Shown here: piece by piece, positions 26,122-36,165 of the stretch
How positions within the stretch are numbered: the first letter of the stretch is position 1
Layout: the number at the start of each line of letters is the position of its first letter
DNA from: Arachnia rubra
Lineage (GTDB): Bacteria > Actinomycetota > Actinomycetes > Propionibacteriales > Propionibacteriaceae
DNA: 64,000 nucleotides
Assembly (NCBI RefSeq): GCF_019973735.1
Contig: NZ_AP024463.1
Coordinates: 372,001-436,000 of the forward strand
Direction: 5' to 3'
The notes under the pieces: model-generated
Told to the model about the DNA's origin: nothing
The model's database searches: none
Seen by the model: the letters and a program-made list of their open reading frames with translations, nothing else
Position numbers and translations under genes: made by a program

Positions 26122-27458
26122 GATGCGGCTTGCCGGATGAGGTCGAACAGTCCTGCGGCATAGACGGCGGTGGGTAGCAGGATGAAAAGGGACAGCCCCT
26201 GGGTCAGGTCGGCGATACGTCCGAGTAACGCCGACTCACTGGCTTTGGCCAGGACGGTGGCGAGGATGCTGAGCGAGGCGGCTGCGATGATGATGATCAG
26301 GGCGGTTGCCTGCGCACCCAGGGGCTGGGAGGTGCCGAACGCGGTCAGTGCCGCGATGACGAGCAGTAGCGCGGTGACACGGGGCAGGACACGGCCTAGA
26401 CGGTCACGCCGGGACCGGGGCAGCAGGACCAGGGCCAGGAAGGCGCTGACCATCATGATGCTGCCCGTGATCGTCGTCCAATCGCCGCCCTTCAGCAACT
26501 GTGCGGCAGGGAAAGCGACGATCGCAATCACCCCACAGCAGACGATGAGCAGCAACTGCCCGCGTTGCTCGGCATCATGCACCGAACGAATGACTCTGCT
26601 GGTGGTGATGGGCGTGGGAGGCGCGACGTCGGGCGTGCGAACTGCTGGGGCTGAAGTGGTGACTGCGGATAGGTCCAGCAACTGGGTCTCAGGCACCCGA
26701 AAGGAGAAGGTCGGGATGGTGGCCACTGACATGGTGGTGACTGCCAGGACCGGGGCCGCGATCATGGTGGCGGGCGCGTCCGTCATGATGATGGAAGAGA
26801 TCACAACCCCTGTCAGCCCCCACAGTGCAGCCATGGTGGCGCTAAGAGCCGACCTGTCGATCAGCCAGACGAGGAGCGCCGCTACCAGCGCTGTCCATGC
26901 TGTCGCAGCTACGGTCAGCTGCGGTAGAAAGTCCATGTCAGTGGACAGCAACACCGTTCCGCACACACCGATCAGTGTCGTCGTGGCCAGAATCCCGGCG
27001 GCGGTGCAGCGTAACCTCCACCATCGAAGCGACCAGCTCAGGGCGATGACGCAGATGACGGCGGACGCCCTTCGCAGCTGCTCTGCGACAGGCCACCAGC
27101 CAAATGCGGGGCCTGCCAGGCAGGCCACCTCGATGCTTGCGACCAGAGTCAGAAACAGCGACAGCACCAGCGTGGGACGGAACCAGGGAGAGACTGCGCG
27201 GATTGCCACTTGCTGGGCCACGCGCTCGTTTTCAGTGGGTCCGCTCAGGGTCAGGACGACCCCAGAGGCCAGGTCGCTGCCGAAGGCCAGGCCCAGGTCC
27301 ACAGGGGTGCCGTCGGCGTGCGTCACACGCAGGGAGTCGGCGTCAGCGTCGATGTGCAGCATGTTCATGAGTTTCGCGACGGTTGTCCCCACGGGCACCG
27401 CGACGTCCTGCTTGGAGGCACCGTGAAGGATCGTGGTCGACGCTAGAGGCGTGGACAT
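26118..27458 (-). CDS. Second EccD-like T7SS membrane protein
   Basis: 446 residues from ATG 27458; GGAGGAG five bases upstream decides this start over the ATG at 27470. YukD-like ubiquitin domain at about 5-80 (TTILHGASKQDVAVPVGTTV, LRVTHADGTPVDLG) followed by about eleven hydrophobic segments. This is the same architecture as eccD at 22133 but with low sequence similarity. Two different EccD subunits might build a hetero-ring, or this copy may replace a missing subunit such as EccE. Its operon partner is the FHA/RDD protein; divergent from eccC. Confidence 0.85.
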   Translation of the reverse strand: MSTPLASTTILHGASKQDVAVPVGTTVAKLMNMLHIDADADSLRVTHADGTPVDLGLAFGSDLASGVVLTLSGPTENERVAQQVAIRAVSPWFRPTLVLSLFLTLVASIEVACLAGPAFGWWPVAEQLRRASAVICVIALSWSLRWWRLRCTAAGILATTTLIGVCGTVLLSTDMDFLPQLTVAATAWTALVAALLVWLIDRSALSATMAALWGLTGVVISSIIMTDAPATMIAAPVLAVTTMSVATIPTFSFRVPETQLLDLSAVTTSAPAVRTPDVAPPTPITTSRVIRSVHDAEQRGQLLLIVCCGVIAIVAFPAAQLLKGGDWTTITGSIMMVSAFLALVLLPRSRRDRLGRVLPRVTALLLVIAALTAFGTSQPLGAQATALIIIIAAASLSILATVLAKASESALLGRIADLTQGLSLFILLPTAVYAAGLFDLIRQAAS

Positions 27459-27590
27459 GTGCTCCTCCATGCTGCAGAACGATCAAGGATGCGGTGCTCT
27501 GCCCTGACGATAGTATGAGTCGGGCTTAGACGATATCTCGACCATCTGACCTGACCAACACCATAACCACGTGACCAGGAGTGCTAAGGA
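27459..27590. promoter_or_regulatory. Divergent promoter region between the EccD-like gene and eccC
   Basis: A 132-base gap that must carry promoters for both directions. AAGGA lies immediately before the eccC ATG and AGGAG about ten bases upstream of it. No clear operator is seen. Confidence 0.35.
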
Positions 27591-30500
27591 ATGGTCCAAC
27601 CCAAGCAGGAGGAGGCTACCAAGGCCCCTGAGCTTCCCTCCGGGCAGATTGATATCCAGGTTCCCCCTGACCAGCCCGAGGCCGGGGGCATGGGCAATGT
27701 CTTGATGACCGTCGTCCCGATGATGGGCTCGGTCGGCGTTATGGTGTTCATGGCGATCTCGCAGGGGCAGAACACCCGGATGCTGCTCATGGCCGGGGCT
27801 ATGCTCTTCGCGATGCTGGCGATGGTGGGGTTCAACATCTACCGGCAGATCGGCGGCCACCGCCAGAAGGTCGACACCCTGCGCCGGGAGTACATTGCCT
27901 ATCTGGGCGAGACCCGCAAGAGCGTGCGCACGGTGACCCGCAAGCAACGCGACTACGTCGGCTGGCATCTGCCCTCGCCGGATTCCCTGGTGCTGATCGC
28001 CCAGGAGGGCTCCCGTCTGTGGGAACGGGACATCGACGACAAGATGGCGACGCATGTGCGGCTGGGGGCGTCGTCACAGGACCTGGCGATGGAGCTGGTT
28101 GAGCCCGAGCTGGCGCCCCTGGCCAAGCCCGATGTGGTGTGTCTGTCAGCGATGCGGCGTTTCATCGACGCCCACTCGGTGGTCGACGACATGCCGTTGG
28201 GAATCATGCTTGGCGACTTCAGTCATATCGAGGTGGCTGGTCCGCAGGAGGCGGCACACGCTCAGGTGCGGGCCATGATCATGCACATGGCGACGCTGAG
28301 CTCGCCGCAGGCCCTGCGCATGGCAGTTCTTTGCTCTGAGAAGAACAAAGGCGAGTGGGAGTGGATGAAGTGGCTGCCCCATATCCGTTCCACCGAGGCA
28401 GCCGATGCTCTGGGGCCAGCACGTATGGTGACGACAGACCCCGGTGAGCTGATGCAACTGCTGGGGGACAAGTTCACTGGGCGCGGCGTGTTCCGGACAC
28501 GTTCGGAGGCAACGGAGTGGCCGCATCTGTTCCTGCTCTTGGACGATGTGAGCCTGCCTGCTGACAGCTCTCTGGGGCGGATCGGCGGGGTCGATGGTGT
28601 GACGGTGGTGCGGACTATGACGTCGTGGGGTCCGATGACCTCGCGCTCAACACTGCGCATGATCCTGCATCCCGGGACGGATGCTGAGGACCGCGGGCAG
28701 ATGGAGCTGCTGCTACTGGACCAGCAGCCGATCCTGGTGATCCCGGACGCGATGGCTATTCCCCAGGCGGAGGCTATCGCTCGGCGGATGGCTCCCTGGA
28801 TGGCGGAGGGACGCCCGGAGTCTGAGGCGCCCGTCGGTAAAGCGGATCCGAAACGTTCTCAGAACCTCATGGAGCTGCTCGGCTGCGGGGATGTCCGCGA
28901 CTTCGACCCCGACCGGCAGTGGAAGCGGCGCGAAGGCCGCGACCGCCTGAAAGTGCCGTTCGCCGTGACCCCCGAGGGGGTGCCAGTTGTCCTTGACATC
29001 AAGGAGTCAGCGCAGCAGGGCATGGGGCCGCATGGGCTGCTGATCGGCGCTACCGGCTCCGGCAAGTCCGAGGTGCTGCGCACCCTGGTCCTGGCGATGT
29101 CGATGACGCACTCACCAGAACAGCTGAACTTCGTCCTGGTCGACTTCAAGGGCGGCGCCACCTTCGCTGGCATGGCTGACCTGCCTCACGTCTCGGCCAT
29201 GATCTCGAACCTGGAGTCGGAGCTCTCGCTGGTGGATCGTATGCAGGAGGCGCTGCGCGGCGAGATGGTGCGGCGTCAGGAGATCCTGCGCCAGGCCGGC
29301 AACTACGCCAATGTGACGGATTACGAGGCCGATCGCCTGGCGGGCAAGCATAAGTTCCCGCCCATGCCTGCCCTGTTCATTATTCTCGACGAGTTCTCGG
29401 AGCTGCTGAGCGCAAAACCGGAATTCGTCGACCTGTTCGTGGCGATCGGACGTCTGGGGCGTTCGATGTCGATCCATCTACTGCTCTCCTCCCAGCGTCT
29501 TGAGTCTGGGCGTCTGAAAGGCCTGGATTCTCATCTGTCGTACCGGCTTGGGCTGCGCACCTTCTCTGCGGGCGAGTCTCGGGACGTCTTAGGCGTACCG
29601 GATGCCTATGAGCTGCCGGGCTACCCCGGGGTGGGTTACCTGAAGCCGGGAACTGAGGAGATGATCCGCTTCCGCGCATCTTATGTGGCGGCCCCGCCGC
29701 CCGTGCGCAAGGAGAATCCGTCGGACCGGGTGAGGCAGAGCAATGCTCCCATCAAGATCGTTCCCTTCACGACCGATCCCGTGATTCAAGAAGAACCCGA
29801 AGAAACCATCGAAGCTGAGGTTTCCCCGGACAGGTCTGGTGACGATGAATGGGCCGATATGACCCAGATGGACATCGCCGTCGCCCGGATGAGGGGCAAG
29901 GGGGTCCCGGCCCACCAGGTGTGGCTGCCGCCGCTGGAGGCTCCGGACACGATGGACCTGATGATGAAGGACCTCGCGCCCGACCCGCGTCTGGGCCTGG
30001 TGTCGATGTCGTGGCGGCTGCGCGGTCCGCTGCGCATCCCACTGGGCATCGTCGACCTACCGTTGGAGCAGCGCCGTGAGGTGCTGGAATTCGACTTCTC
30101 AGGCGCCAACGGTCACTTCGGGGTGGTGGGTGGCCCGCTGACAGGCAAGTCGACCGTCTTGAGGTCGGTGGTGATGGCGTTGAGCCTGGTGCACACCCCG
30201 CAGGAGGTGCAGTTCTACATCATCGACCTGGGTGGTGGCACGTTCACGCCCTTCGACGGCGCAGCGCACGTGGCAGGTGTGGCCACCCGCGACCGTCCGG
30301 ATGTGCTGAATCGCATGCTGGCTGAGATCGAGGGCATCATCGACGATCGCGAGAGGTACTTTCGCGCCAACCGGATCGATTCTATGGACACCTACCGTCA
30401 GGCCCGGGCGCAGGGACGTTTCGACGACGGCTACGGCGATGTCTTCCTGGTGGTCGACGGCTGGGCCGTGATGAAGACGGAGCTTGAGGGCATGGATATG

Positions 30501-31586
30501 CGAATCATGGCGATCATGGCGCGGGCTCTCTCCTTTGGCGTCCACGTCCTGTTGGGGAGTAACCGCTGGGCTGATTTCCGACAGCAGGTCTCGGACGCGC
30601 TTGGATCGCGCCTGGAGCTGCGCCTGGGCGATGTCACTGACACCCGGCTCGACCGGAATGTTGCGAAGGCGGTGCCTGCAGAACGTCCTGGACGTGGCCA
30701 GGACATGGGGCGCCACCATGTGCTAGTTGCCTTGCCACGGATTGACGGCGACCAGGACCCATCGACCCTGGGGCGGGGCGTGACGACGGCTCTGGAGAGC
30801 ATCAAGAAGGCAGCACCAGCACCGGGGCCGAAGCTGCGCCTGCTGCCGGTGCGCATCACGGTCAAGGAGCTGCTGAAGCAACCCGAGGCATCCCAGGGCA
30901 TGGTGTTGGGGGTGGAGGAGGCCCGTCTCAGCCCCTTCCTGTTTCGGCCGCGTCAGGACAGCCACATGTATGTGTTCGGTGATGCCAAGTCGGGCAAGAC
31001 GACATTCCTGCGGTCGGTCGCCCAGGAAATCACGCGTAACTTCACTCCGAAGCAGGCGCAGGTCTTCGTGGTCGACTATCGGCGTTCGCTGCTGGAGCAG
31101 GTTCCGGAGGACTATCTGGCCGCATATATGACGAACGCTGATGAGGTCCGGGAGCAGTTGAGTGGCCTGGCTGAGTTCTTGAGGACGCGCATGCCCGACG
31201 ACTCCGTGACCCCACAGCAGCTGCGTGACCGTTCCTGGTGGCAGGGCGCTGAGGCATGGGTTCTGGTTGATGACTACGACCTGGTGGCGCTTCAGGGAAA
31301 CAACCCGGTCTCTTTGCTGCAGCCGTTGATGGGCCAGGCTCAGGACGTTGGCCTGCACGTCTTGGTGGTGCGCCGGATGGGTGGGGCGTCGCGGGCGGCG
31401 TTCGAACCGGTGTTGCAGTCGATGCGAGACCTGGGGGCTACCGGCATCATGTTGTCGGGAAACCCAGACGAGGGCAGCGTGATCGGGCGGGTGAAGCCGG
31501 TGCGGTCGGTGGCTGGCCGGGCTCAGGTGATTTCACGTGATGACGGCTACTTCCTGGCCCAGCTGGCGTGGTCGGGCCAGCGCTGA
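27591..31586 (+). CDS. eccC: T7SS motor ATPase EccC (FtsK/SpoIIIE type)
   Basis: 1331 residues, a single-chain EccCa+EccCb. Two membrane helices (about 38-85) are followed by three FtsK/SpoIIIE-like ATPase domains with P-loops GATGSGKSE (about 486), GGPLTGKST (about 846) and GDAKSGKTT (about 1129). Domain 1 also has VLVDFKGGATF and LFIILDEFSELL (Walker B) and is the likely catalytic motor; domain 2 has FYIIDLGGGTF; the third domain normally binds substrate C-terminal signals. It powers export of WXG100 and related substrates. Three substrate-like genes follow downstream on the same strand. Confidence 0.95.
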   Translation: MVQPKQEEATKAPELPSGQIDIQVPPDQPEAGGMGNVLMTVVPMMGSVGVMVFMAISQGQNTRMLLMAGAMLFAMLAMVGFNIYRQIGGHRQKVDTLRREYIAYLGETRKSVRTVTRKQRDYVGWHLPSPDSLVLIAQEGSRLWERDIDDKMATHVRLGASSQDLAMELVEPELAPLAKPDVVCLSAMRRFIDAHSVVDDMPLGIMLGDFSHIEVAGPQEAAHAQVRAMIMHMATLSSPQALRMAVLCSEKNKGEWEWMKWLPHIRSTEAADALGPARMVTTDPGELMQLLGDKFTGRGVFRTRSEATEWPHLFLLLDDVSLPADSSLGRIGGVDGVTVVRTMTSWGPMTSRSTLRMILHPGTDAEDRGQMELLLLDQQPILVIPDAMAIPQAEAIARRMAPWMAEGRPESEAPVGKADPKRSQNLMELLGCGDVRDFDPDRQWKRREGRDRLKVPFAVTPEGVPVVLDIKESAQQGMGPHGLLIGATGSGKSEVLRTLVLAMSMTHSPEQLNFVLVDFKGGATFAGMADLPHVSAMISNLESELSLVDRMQEALRGEMVRRQEILRQAGNYANVTDYEADRLAGKHKFPPMPALFIILDEFSELLSAKPEFVDLFVAIGRLGRSMSIHLLLSSQRLESGRLKGLDSHLSYRLGLRTFSAGESRDVLGVPDAYELPGYPGVGYLKPGTEEMIRFRASYVAAPPPVRKENPSDRVRQSNAPIKIVPFTTDPVIQEEPEETIEAEVSPDRSGDDEWADMTQMDIAVARMRGKGVPAHQVWLPPLEAPDTMDLMMKDLAPDPRLGLVSMSWRLRGPLRIPLGIVDLPLEQRREVLEFDFSGANGHFGVVGGPLTGKSTVLRSVVMALSLVHTPQEVQFYIIDLGGGTFTPFDGAAHVAGVATRDRPDVLNRMLAEIEGIIDDRERYFRANRIDSMDTYRQARAQGRFDDGYGDVFLVVDGWAVMKTELEGMDMRIMAIMARALSFGVHVLLGSNRWADFRQQVSDALGSRLELRLGDVTDTRLDRNVAKAVPAERPGRGQDMGRHHVLVALPRIDGDQDPSTLGRGVTTALESIKKAAPAPGPKLRLLPVRITVKELLKQPEASQGMVLGVEEARLSPFLFRPRQDSHMYVFGDAKSGKTTFLRSVAQEITRNFTPKQAQVFVVDYRRSLLEQVPEDYLAAYMTNADEVREQLSGLAEFLRTRMPDDSVTPQQLRDRSWWQGAEAWVLVDDYDLVALQGNNPVSLLQPLMGQAQDVGLHVLVVRRMGGASRAAFEPVLQSMRDLGATGIMLSGNPDEGSVIGRVKPVRSVAGRAQVISRDDGYFLAQLAWSGQR

Positions 31587-31704
31587 GTCCGCTGGCTCAT
31601 GCCCTGCCGGCTGACTGGAGAAATTTTACGATTCTCCTAGTGCGTCCCAGCCAGACTCGCTAAAGTTTCGCCATCAGAGCCAGTGACGGCAGGAGGAGTG
31701 GGCG

Positions 31705-32040
31705 GTGGGCGACATCGAGTTCAATCGCGAGGCATTGGGCGTGAGTGCGAAGAAAGACTGGAAGGATTCGGAGCAGTTCGCGTGGATCGGCCAGTTCATC
31801 ACTACCTTGCGAGCAAGCGGGGTGGCCACTGACCTGCCTGTGGGTGACAACGGCGGCGTGGGGGCGCTGCGCAAGGCAGCAGCTCATTTCGTGCTGACGA
31901 TGAACTCGGTTCTTCAAGAGTATTCCGATGCCTGTGCTGCGCTGGGCTCTGGACAGGAGACCGCCGTCTCAAACTATGACGCAACCGAATCGCAGAATAC
32001 TGATAATTTCCGTGCGCTCGTGGCGAGGATGGAGGGCTGA
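31705..32040 (+). CDS. Small WXG100-like helical protein
   Basis: 111 residues from GTG 31705, with AGGAGG upstream. Predicted as two helices without signal peptide, ending ESQNTDNFRALVARMEG. It lacks a clear W-x-G turn, having GDNGGVGALR at the expected position. It lies 118 bases after eccC and 3 bases before the 904-residue gene. I propose an Esx-like chaperone or co-substrate for that protein; the family is not recognised with certainty. Confidence 0.65.
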   Translation: MGDIEFNREALGVSAKKDWKDSEQFAWIGQFITTLRASGVATDLPVGDNGGVGALRKAAAHFVLTMNSVLQEYSDACAALGSGQETAVSNYDATESQNTDNFRALVARMEG

Positions 32041-32043
32041 TCC

Positions 32044-34758
32044 ATGGGTGCTCAGGAGAAGATGCCGTTGCCTGAGGATGTCACCGGCGATATCGAAGAG
32101 GTGGCGTCCGGTTGGGCGGCGGTAGGCAAGGCGGTCATGAACACTCAAGTGGCCGCAGACCACACTGATGGGGTGCCTGGCTGGATCGGTGCGGCCGCGG
32201 ATGCTTATACGGGAGCAATCAAGAAACTTGGTGGGCACGCCAGAACCCTGGGCGGGAGCTTCGCGCCGGCGGTCACGGCGCTTCACACCTGGGAAGCTGC
32301 TCTGAAAACGATGATCACGACCACGGTTCCCGAGTTTTGGCGCCGCCACGATGATGCCGTGGATGTCTACAACCGGGGTATTGCCGCCCTCAACGATGAG
32401 ATCGAAGCGGCACGCCAGAGCGGGGAGGTCTATCCGCAGGATGTGATTGATCAGCGTGAGTCGAGCTTGGTCAGCACTCTTAAGGAGACGTGGGATGGGA
32501 TCATCTCCGAATACCTGGTGGCTATGGATGGGCTGGACACCAACGCCAATGATGCGGCGAGCAAGATCCAGGGCGTTCTCGACTCGATCGTCGATCCGGC
32601 GAAACAGGATTCACGCGACAAGATCGGAGCGTCACTGTTTGACGACATCCCCTTGGTCGATGGCCAGGCGGAGTGGGAACAAGCGCAGCACATGGCTCCT
32701 GAGATGGCAAATGCCATGAAGGATCCCGACCTCACACCGGAGAAGCTGAAGGCTTTTCACGAGAAATACGGCAGCTTGTTGTCCAATCCTTTCATGGCGA
32801 ATGCGCTGGTCGAAAAGATCTCCCCACAGCAGATGGTGGGGTTCGGACTGAGAGCGTCTTCCGCGGGCATGTCTATAGGAAACCCTCAGCTTGGCGATGA
32901 GGTCAACCGCCAGGTTGGGGCGGCGATAGTGCTTGCAACTGGCGGAATGAATCCTGATCAAGTCAACGCCCACGATCAGGCCTGCTTTGAGACAGTCAGG
33001 AAGGGTCTGGTGACTGACGAGGGACACAGCATCTCAGAACAGACCAGAAACTTTGCCGAAGATCTCAAAAAGGCGGGGCGTGCCACCTACAATCCGTGGG
33101 AACTCTCGAAATCCTCGGTTCCCTATAACGTTCCAGTTGAGGGCTATGATATATTGTCTCAGCTCATAGGCGAGGCGGGGAGAGCAAATCCGAATCTTGC
33201 TCTTGGATCGGGGTTCTTCGACGTTCCTGACGGAGGCCGTTCCATAGCCCAAGACATGGTTGCCTGGGACGCAGAGAAGAGAGTTCGTAATATCGATGCC
33301 TATTCTGATGCCGTCTCGATTTTCGCCAGCGATAACAAGATGTGTGATCCTACGCATGCCATGTATACCTTGATGGACAGGCCCGAGAGTCTTGAATCGA
33401 ATGGTGATCTGGACCCCGTGCTGAAGGCCGCCGACAGGAGTCGCCTCGACAGCGTCCAGAATTTCTTGAATTCCGACACCTCGGCTGGCATGGTCGATAC
33501 GAATCAGGACGGAATCATAGATGGGCGCGATGAGTCGGTTAATATGACCCGCTACCTCACCGGAGGGCGGTCGCCAGCTATTCCGCCGAGTATGTACTAT
33601 GGCTTCCAGGATGGGGGCGAGCAATTCGGCAAGGTCATCCAACAGGCCTCAGTTCCAGAGCCCTATGCTCCGGACAACTATGATGAATGGCGGCCGCGAG
33701 ACAAGAGAGCCACGAATATCGCAGCCAACTTCATGTTCGGGTATCAGGACGGTCTCGACATTCAGCACTATCAAAACGACCAGATCGACGGCCAAGACGT
33801 GTTTGGCTACCGTAATCCTCGTTTGCGCTCGTGGGCTGGCCTCATCATGGCGCCACATCTTGAGGGGATCACCGCATCGATGGGTGATGGTAGCATGCCA
33901 GAGACTGGTGTAGGTGGCGGCGTCAATGATAATCACTGGATTACTCTGGGTTCAGAAATGCAGCATCGTTTGCTGGGAAAGAATGGCTTCTTTACCGATC
34001 TGGCTTTCGACAATCCGGCTGTCAATGACAATGGCACCCCGCATGACCACAGCGACGACTACTATGAGGGCGGGCGTGCCCCTGCCCTCGATAATCTCAT
34101 GGTGCAGGCGCAGCGAGAGTATGGCCAGACGCTACATGAAGCCGTCGCAGGCAGGGGTAATCTTAGTGTAAAGAATGTCGCGGACCGCTGGGCGCCCCTG
34201 TTGGAGGCCTTGTTCACTGCGCCCGCGGATGCCAATGGCCAAGTCCAGGCTGCGATAAGAGCCCACAATGAAAGCTGGCAGAAACTCCTCAGTGCAGGCA
34301 TTGGGGCGATTCCCTTCGGTGGGATCGTCAAAGATGCAACAGCTGAATATTTCATTGATCAGGTGAAATCAAACGGTACTGCGCCGACGCTAGAGGCGTT
34401 TTTCCCCACTGGTGATATCGATGAAAAAAGTCTTGTCGATAAGAAGGATCTAGTTAAGGAATACATGACAAATGCCCTGTATCAAGAGATAACTGAACAG
34501 GGTGATTTCTCGGGTGCCGTGCAGTCGCCCCAGGATTACTCATCAAAGTTAGAAAACAACGAGCAGAAGTTTGTGCGTGAGAGTGATAATTCGCTTATGT
34601 CGTATTCAGAAATGTCCCCAGCTGCTCGTAAGCAGTTCCGGTTGTATTTGATGGAGATGGGGTCCGGCCTGAAGAATTCTGGTGATTTCATGGAAATCAG
34701 AGATGCCGTCGAACGCGCTACCACGTTGCATGGTGATGCCCGCACTCTCACGGAATGA
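32044..34758 (+). CDS. Large T7SS-substrate-like protein with EF-hand-like loop
   Basis: 904 residues, no signal peptide or membrane segment. The N-terminal 150 residues are helical with a WIGAAADAYTGAIKKLGG turn like WXG/PPE domains, suiting T7SS export. The centre contains DTNQDGIIDGRDE, a 12-residue loop with the Asp/Asn/Asp/Gly/Glu pattern of EF-hand or dockerin calcium sites, which folds only where Ca2+ is high, that is outside. The layout resembles the actinobacterial DUF6571-type proteins, but I cannot confirm that without a search. The stop overlaps the first of two lipoprotein genes. Possibly a large secreted effector or surface protein. Confidence 0.7.
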   Translation: MGAQEKMPLPEDVTGDIEEVASGWAAVGKAVMNTQVAADHTDGVPGWIGAAADAYTGAIKKLGGHARTLGGSFAPAVTALHTWEAALKTMITTTVPEFWRRHDDAVDVYNRGIAALNDEIEAARQSGEVYPQDVIDQRESSLVSTLKETWDGIISEYLVAMDGLDTNANDAASKIQGVLDSIVDPAKQDSRDKIGASLFDDIPLVDGQAEWEQAQHMAPEMANAMKDPDLTPEKLKAFHEKYGSLLSNPFMANALVEKISPQQMVGFGLRASSAGMSIGNPQLGDEVNRQVGAAIVLATGGMNPDQVNAHDQACFETVRKGLVTDEGHSISEQTRNFAEDLKKAGRATYNPWELSKSSVPYNVPVEGYDILSQLIGEAGRANPNLALGSGFFDVPDGGRSIAQDMVAWDAEKRVRNIDAYSDAVSIFASDNKMCDPTHAMYTLMDRPESLESNGDLDPVLKAADRSRLDSVQNFLNSDTSAGMVDTNQDGIIDGRDESVNMTRYLTGGRSPAIPPSMYYGFQDGGEQFGKVIQQASVPEPYAPDNYDEWRPRDKRATNIAANFMFGYQDGLDIQHYQNDQIDGQDVFGYRNPRLRSWAGLIMAPHLEGITASMGDGSMPETGVGGGVNDNHWITLGSEMQHRLLGKNGFFTDLAFDNPAVNDNGTPHDHSDDYYEGGRAPALDNLMVQAQREYGQTLHEAVAGRGNLSVKNVADRWAPLLEALFTAPADANGQVQAAIRAHNESWQKLLSAGIGAIPFGGIVKDATAEYFIDQVKSNGTAPTLEAFFPTGDIDEKSLVDKKDLVKEYMTNALYQEITEQGDFSGAVQSPQDYSSKLENNEQKFVRESDNSLMSYSEMSPAARKQFRLYLMEMGSGLKNSGDFMEIRDAVERATTLHGDARTLTE

Positions 34759-35429
34759 GTATTATTGTGCTGCTCTCTTGCCGTCAGCAAATTCTAAAGA
34801 CTTGGCGACACTGCCTATCGTGTTTTGCCGTCTCCCTCGCTCTTGCCATCCTAGTTTCTTGTAGCCCAGGGGATAATGGAGTTACGCCATCACCTTCGGT
34901 GGTTGTTACTGCTGTTTCGAAGACTGCTGATAGTTTTCGTATTACGCCTCCTGAAGGGTGGGTGGTTGTTCCTGTGAAGTCGTATGAGGCTAATGATTAT
35001 ATAGCTTCTGCGAATGGTGATCCTGGTTTTTCTGCGGCCTCCTTGAGGGTTCAGCACTGGTCCCTAGAAGCTCTTAGAGTTACCCTTGGTAGGGGAGAAG
35101 AAAAGCCTGTGATAATTGATGTTAATGGCTATCGTGATGAGGGGATGGCAAGCGCGCGAATGGTTGAAAGAATCAGTGATGTTGCGGTCTTGCCGGATCG
35201 TATGATTGCAGGTGAGCACGCTGTTGGATATAGCAGAATTGTCACTGATGATGGTGTTCCTGAAAGATATGATACCTGGCTGGTCGGGCGTCATGATGGG
35301 TTGTGGCGGTTTACTTTGAATTCTGCGCCTGGTGAGAGTGCGGTTCCGTCTGAGGCTACGGCTGCTCTTGATACTGTTGCCTGGGGGCCGCCGGAGCCTT
35401 CCGCCTCTCCGAGCGCTACGGAATCATGA
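34755..35429 (+). CDS. Lipoprotein, tandem copy 1
   Basis: 224 residues. The N-terminus has a hydrophobic stretch ending in a lipobox-like LVSC (about residue 36), so it is probably a lipoprotein. The mature domain starts with PSPSVVVTAVSKTADSFRI and TPPEGWVVVPVKSYEANDYI and ends ALDTVAWGPPEP. The next gene is a diverged copy. Its start overlaps the 904-residue gene by 4 bases, so it is translationally coupled. Codons end mainly in T, unlike neighbouring genes, suggesting recent acquisition. Function unknown; membrane-anchored immunity or tethering protein for the upstream product is inference. Confidence 0.7.
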   Translation: MSIIVLLSCRQQILKTWRHCLSCFAVSLALAILVSCSPGDNGVTPSPSVVVTAVSKTADSFRITPPEGWVVVPVKSYEANDYIASANGDPGFSAASLRVQHWSLEALRVTLGRGEEKPVIIDVNGYRDEGMASARMVERISDVAVLPDRMIAGEHAVGYSRIVTDDGVPERYDTWLVGRHDGLWRFTLNSAPGESAVPSEATAALDTVAWGPPEPSASPSATES

Positions 35430-36052
35430 TATCTCTTCAGCGAGCTTTGTCGGCAGCGTTGCTGGCTGCTGCTCTGTTGGTGGGGTGTTCTTCGAAAGAC
35501 CCCAGTGCGGAGTCTTCGCCCTCGGTGGTTATTACTGCTGTTTCGGAGACTGCTGATAGTTTCCATATTACGCCACCTGAGGGGTGGGTGGTTATTCCTG
35601 TGAAGTCGTATGAGGCTATGGATTATATAGCTTCTGCGAATGGTGATTCTAGGTTTTCTGCCGCGTCTTTGCGGATTCAGCACTGGTGGCCAGAAGCTCT
35701 TAGAGTTGCTCTTGGAAGGTACTCGGAGAAGCCGTTAGTTATTGATATGTATGGCTATCGAGATAGTGATATAGCGAGTGCGAAAACGGTCGATAATATT
35801 AGTGATATTGAGGTCTTGCCGGATCGTATGATTGGGGGCGATCGTGCCGTTGGGTATAGTTATTTGCAGGAAAAGGATGGTGTTGGTCAGCGTTATGAGG
35901 ATTGGTTTGTTGGCCGGCATGATGGGGTGTGGCATTTTGTTTTGAATTCTGCGCCTGGTGAGACTGTGGTTCCGTCTGAGGCTAGGGCTGCTCTTGATAC
36001 TGTTGCCTGGGGGCCGCCTGGGAGCGCTACTCCTACAGTTAGGGAGAGCTGA
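35426..36052 (+). CDS. Lipoprotein, tandem copy 2
   Basis: 208 residues with a good lipoprotein signal (MISLQRALSAALLAAALLVGC, Cys21) and the same mature domain as copy 1: TPPEGWVVIPVKSYEAMDYI, DRMIGGDRAVGYS, VGRHDGVWHF, ALDTVAWGPP. DNA identity to copy 1 is high over about 550 bases, so this is a recent tandem duplication. Its start overlaps the stop of copy 1 (ATGA). Same T-ending codon use. Two surface-anchored variants side by side fit immunity diversification, but this is inference. Confidence 0.72.
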   Translation: MISLQRALSAALLAAALLVGCSSKDPSAESSPSVVITAVSETADSFHITPPEGWVVIPVKSYEAMDYIASANGDSRFSAASLRIQHWWPEALRVALGRYSEKPLVIDMYGYRDSDIASAKTVDNISDIEVLPDRMIGGDRAVGYSYLQEKDGVGQRYEDWFVGRHDGVWHFVLNSAPGETVVPSEARAALDTVAWGPPGSATPTVRES

Positions 36053-36165
36053 TTCGTGCTCTGGAGGGAGCCTGCGTTGTGGGAATGATGGGGTAGCGGT
36101 CGTTGTGACCCGGCGGGCTGGTAAAATGATGTATTGAGTCATCTGCCTGCATAAATGGAGTAAAT

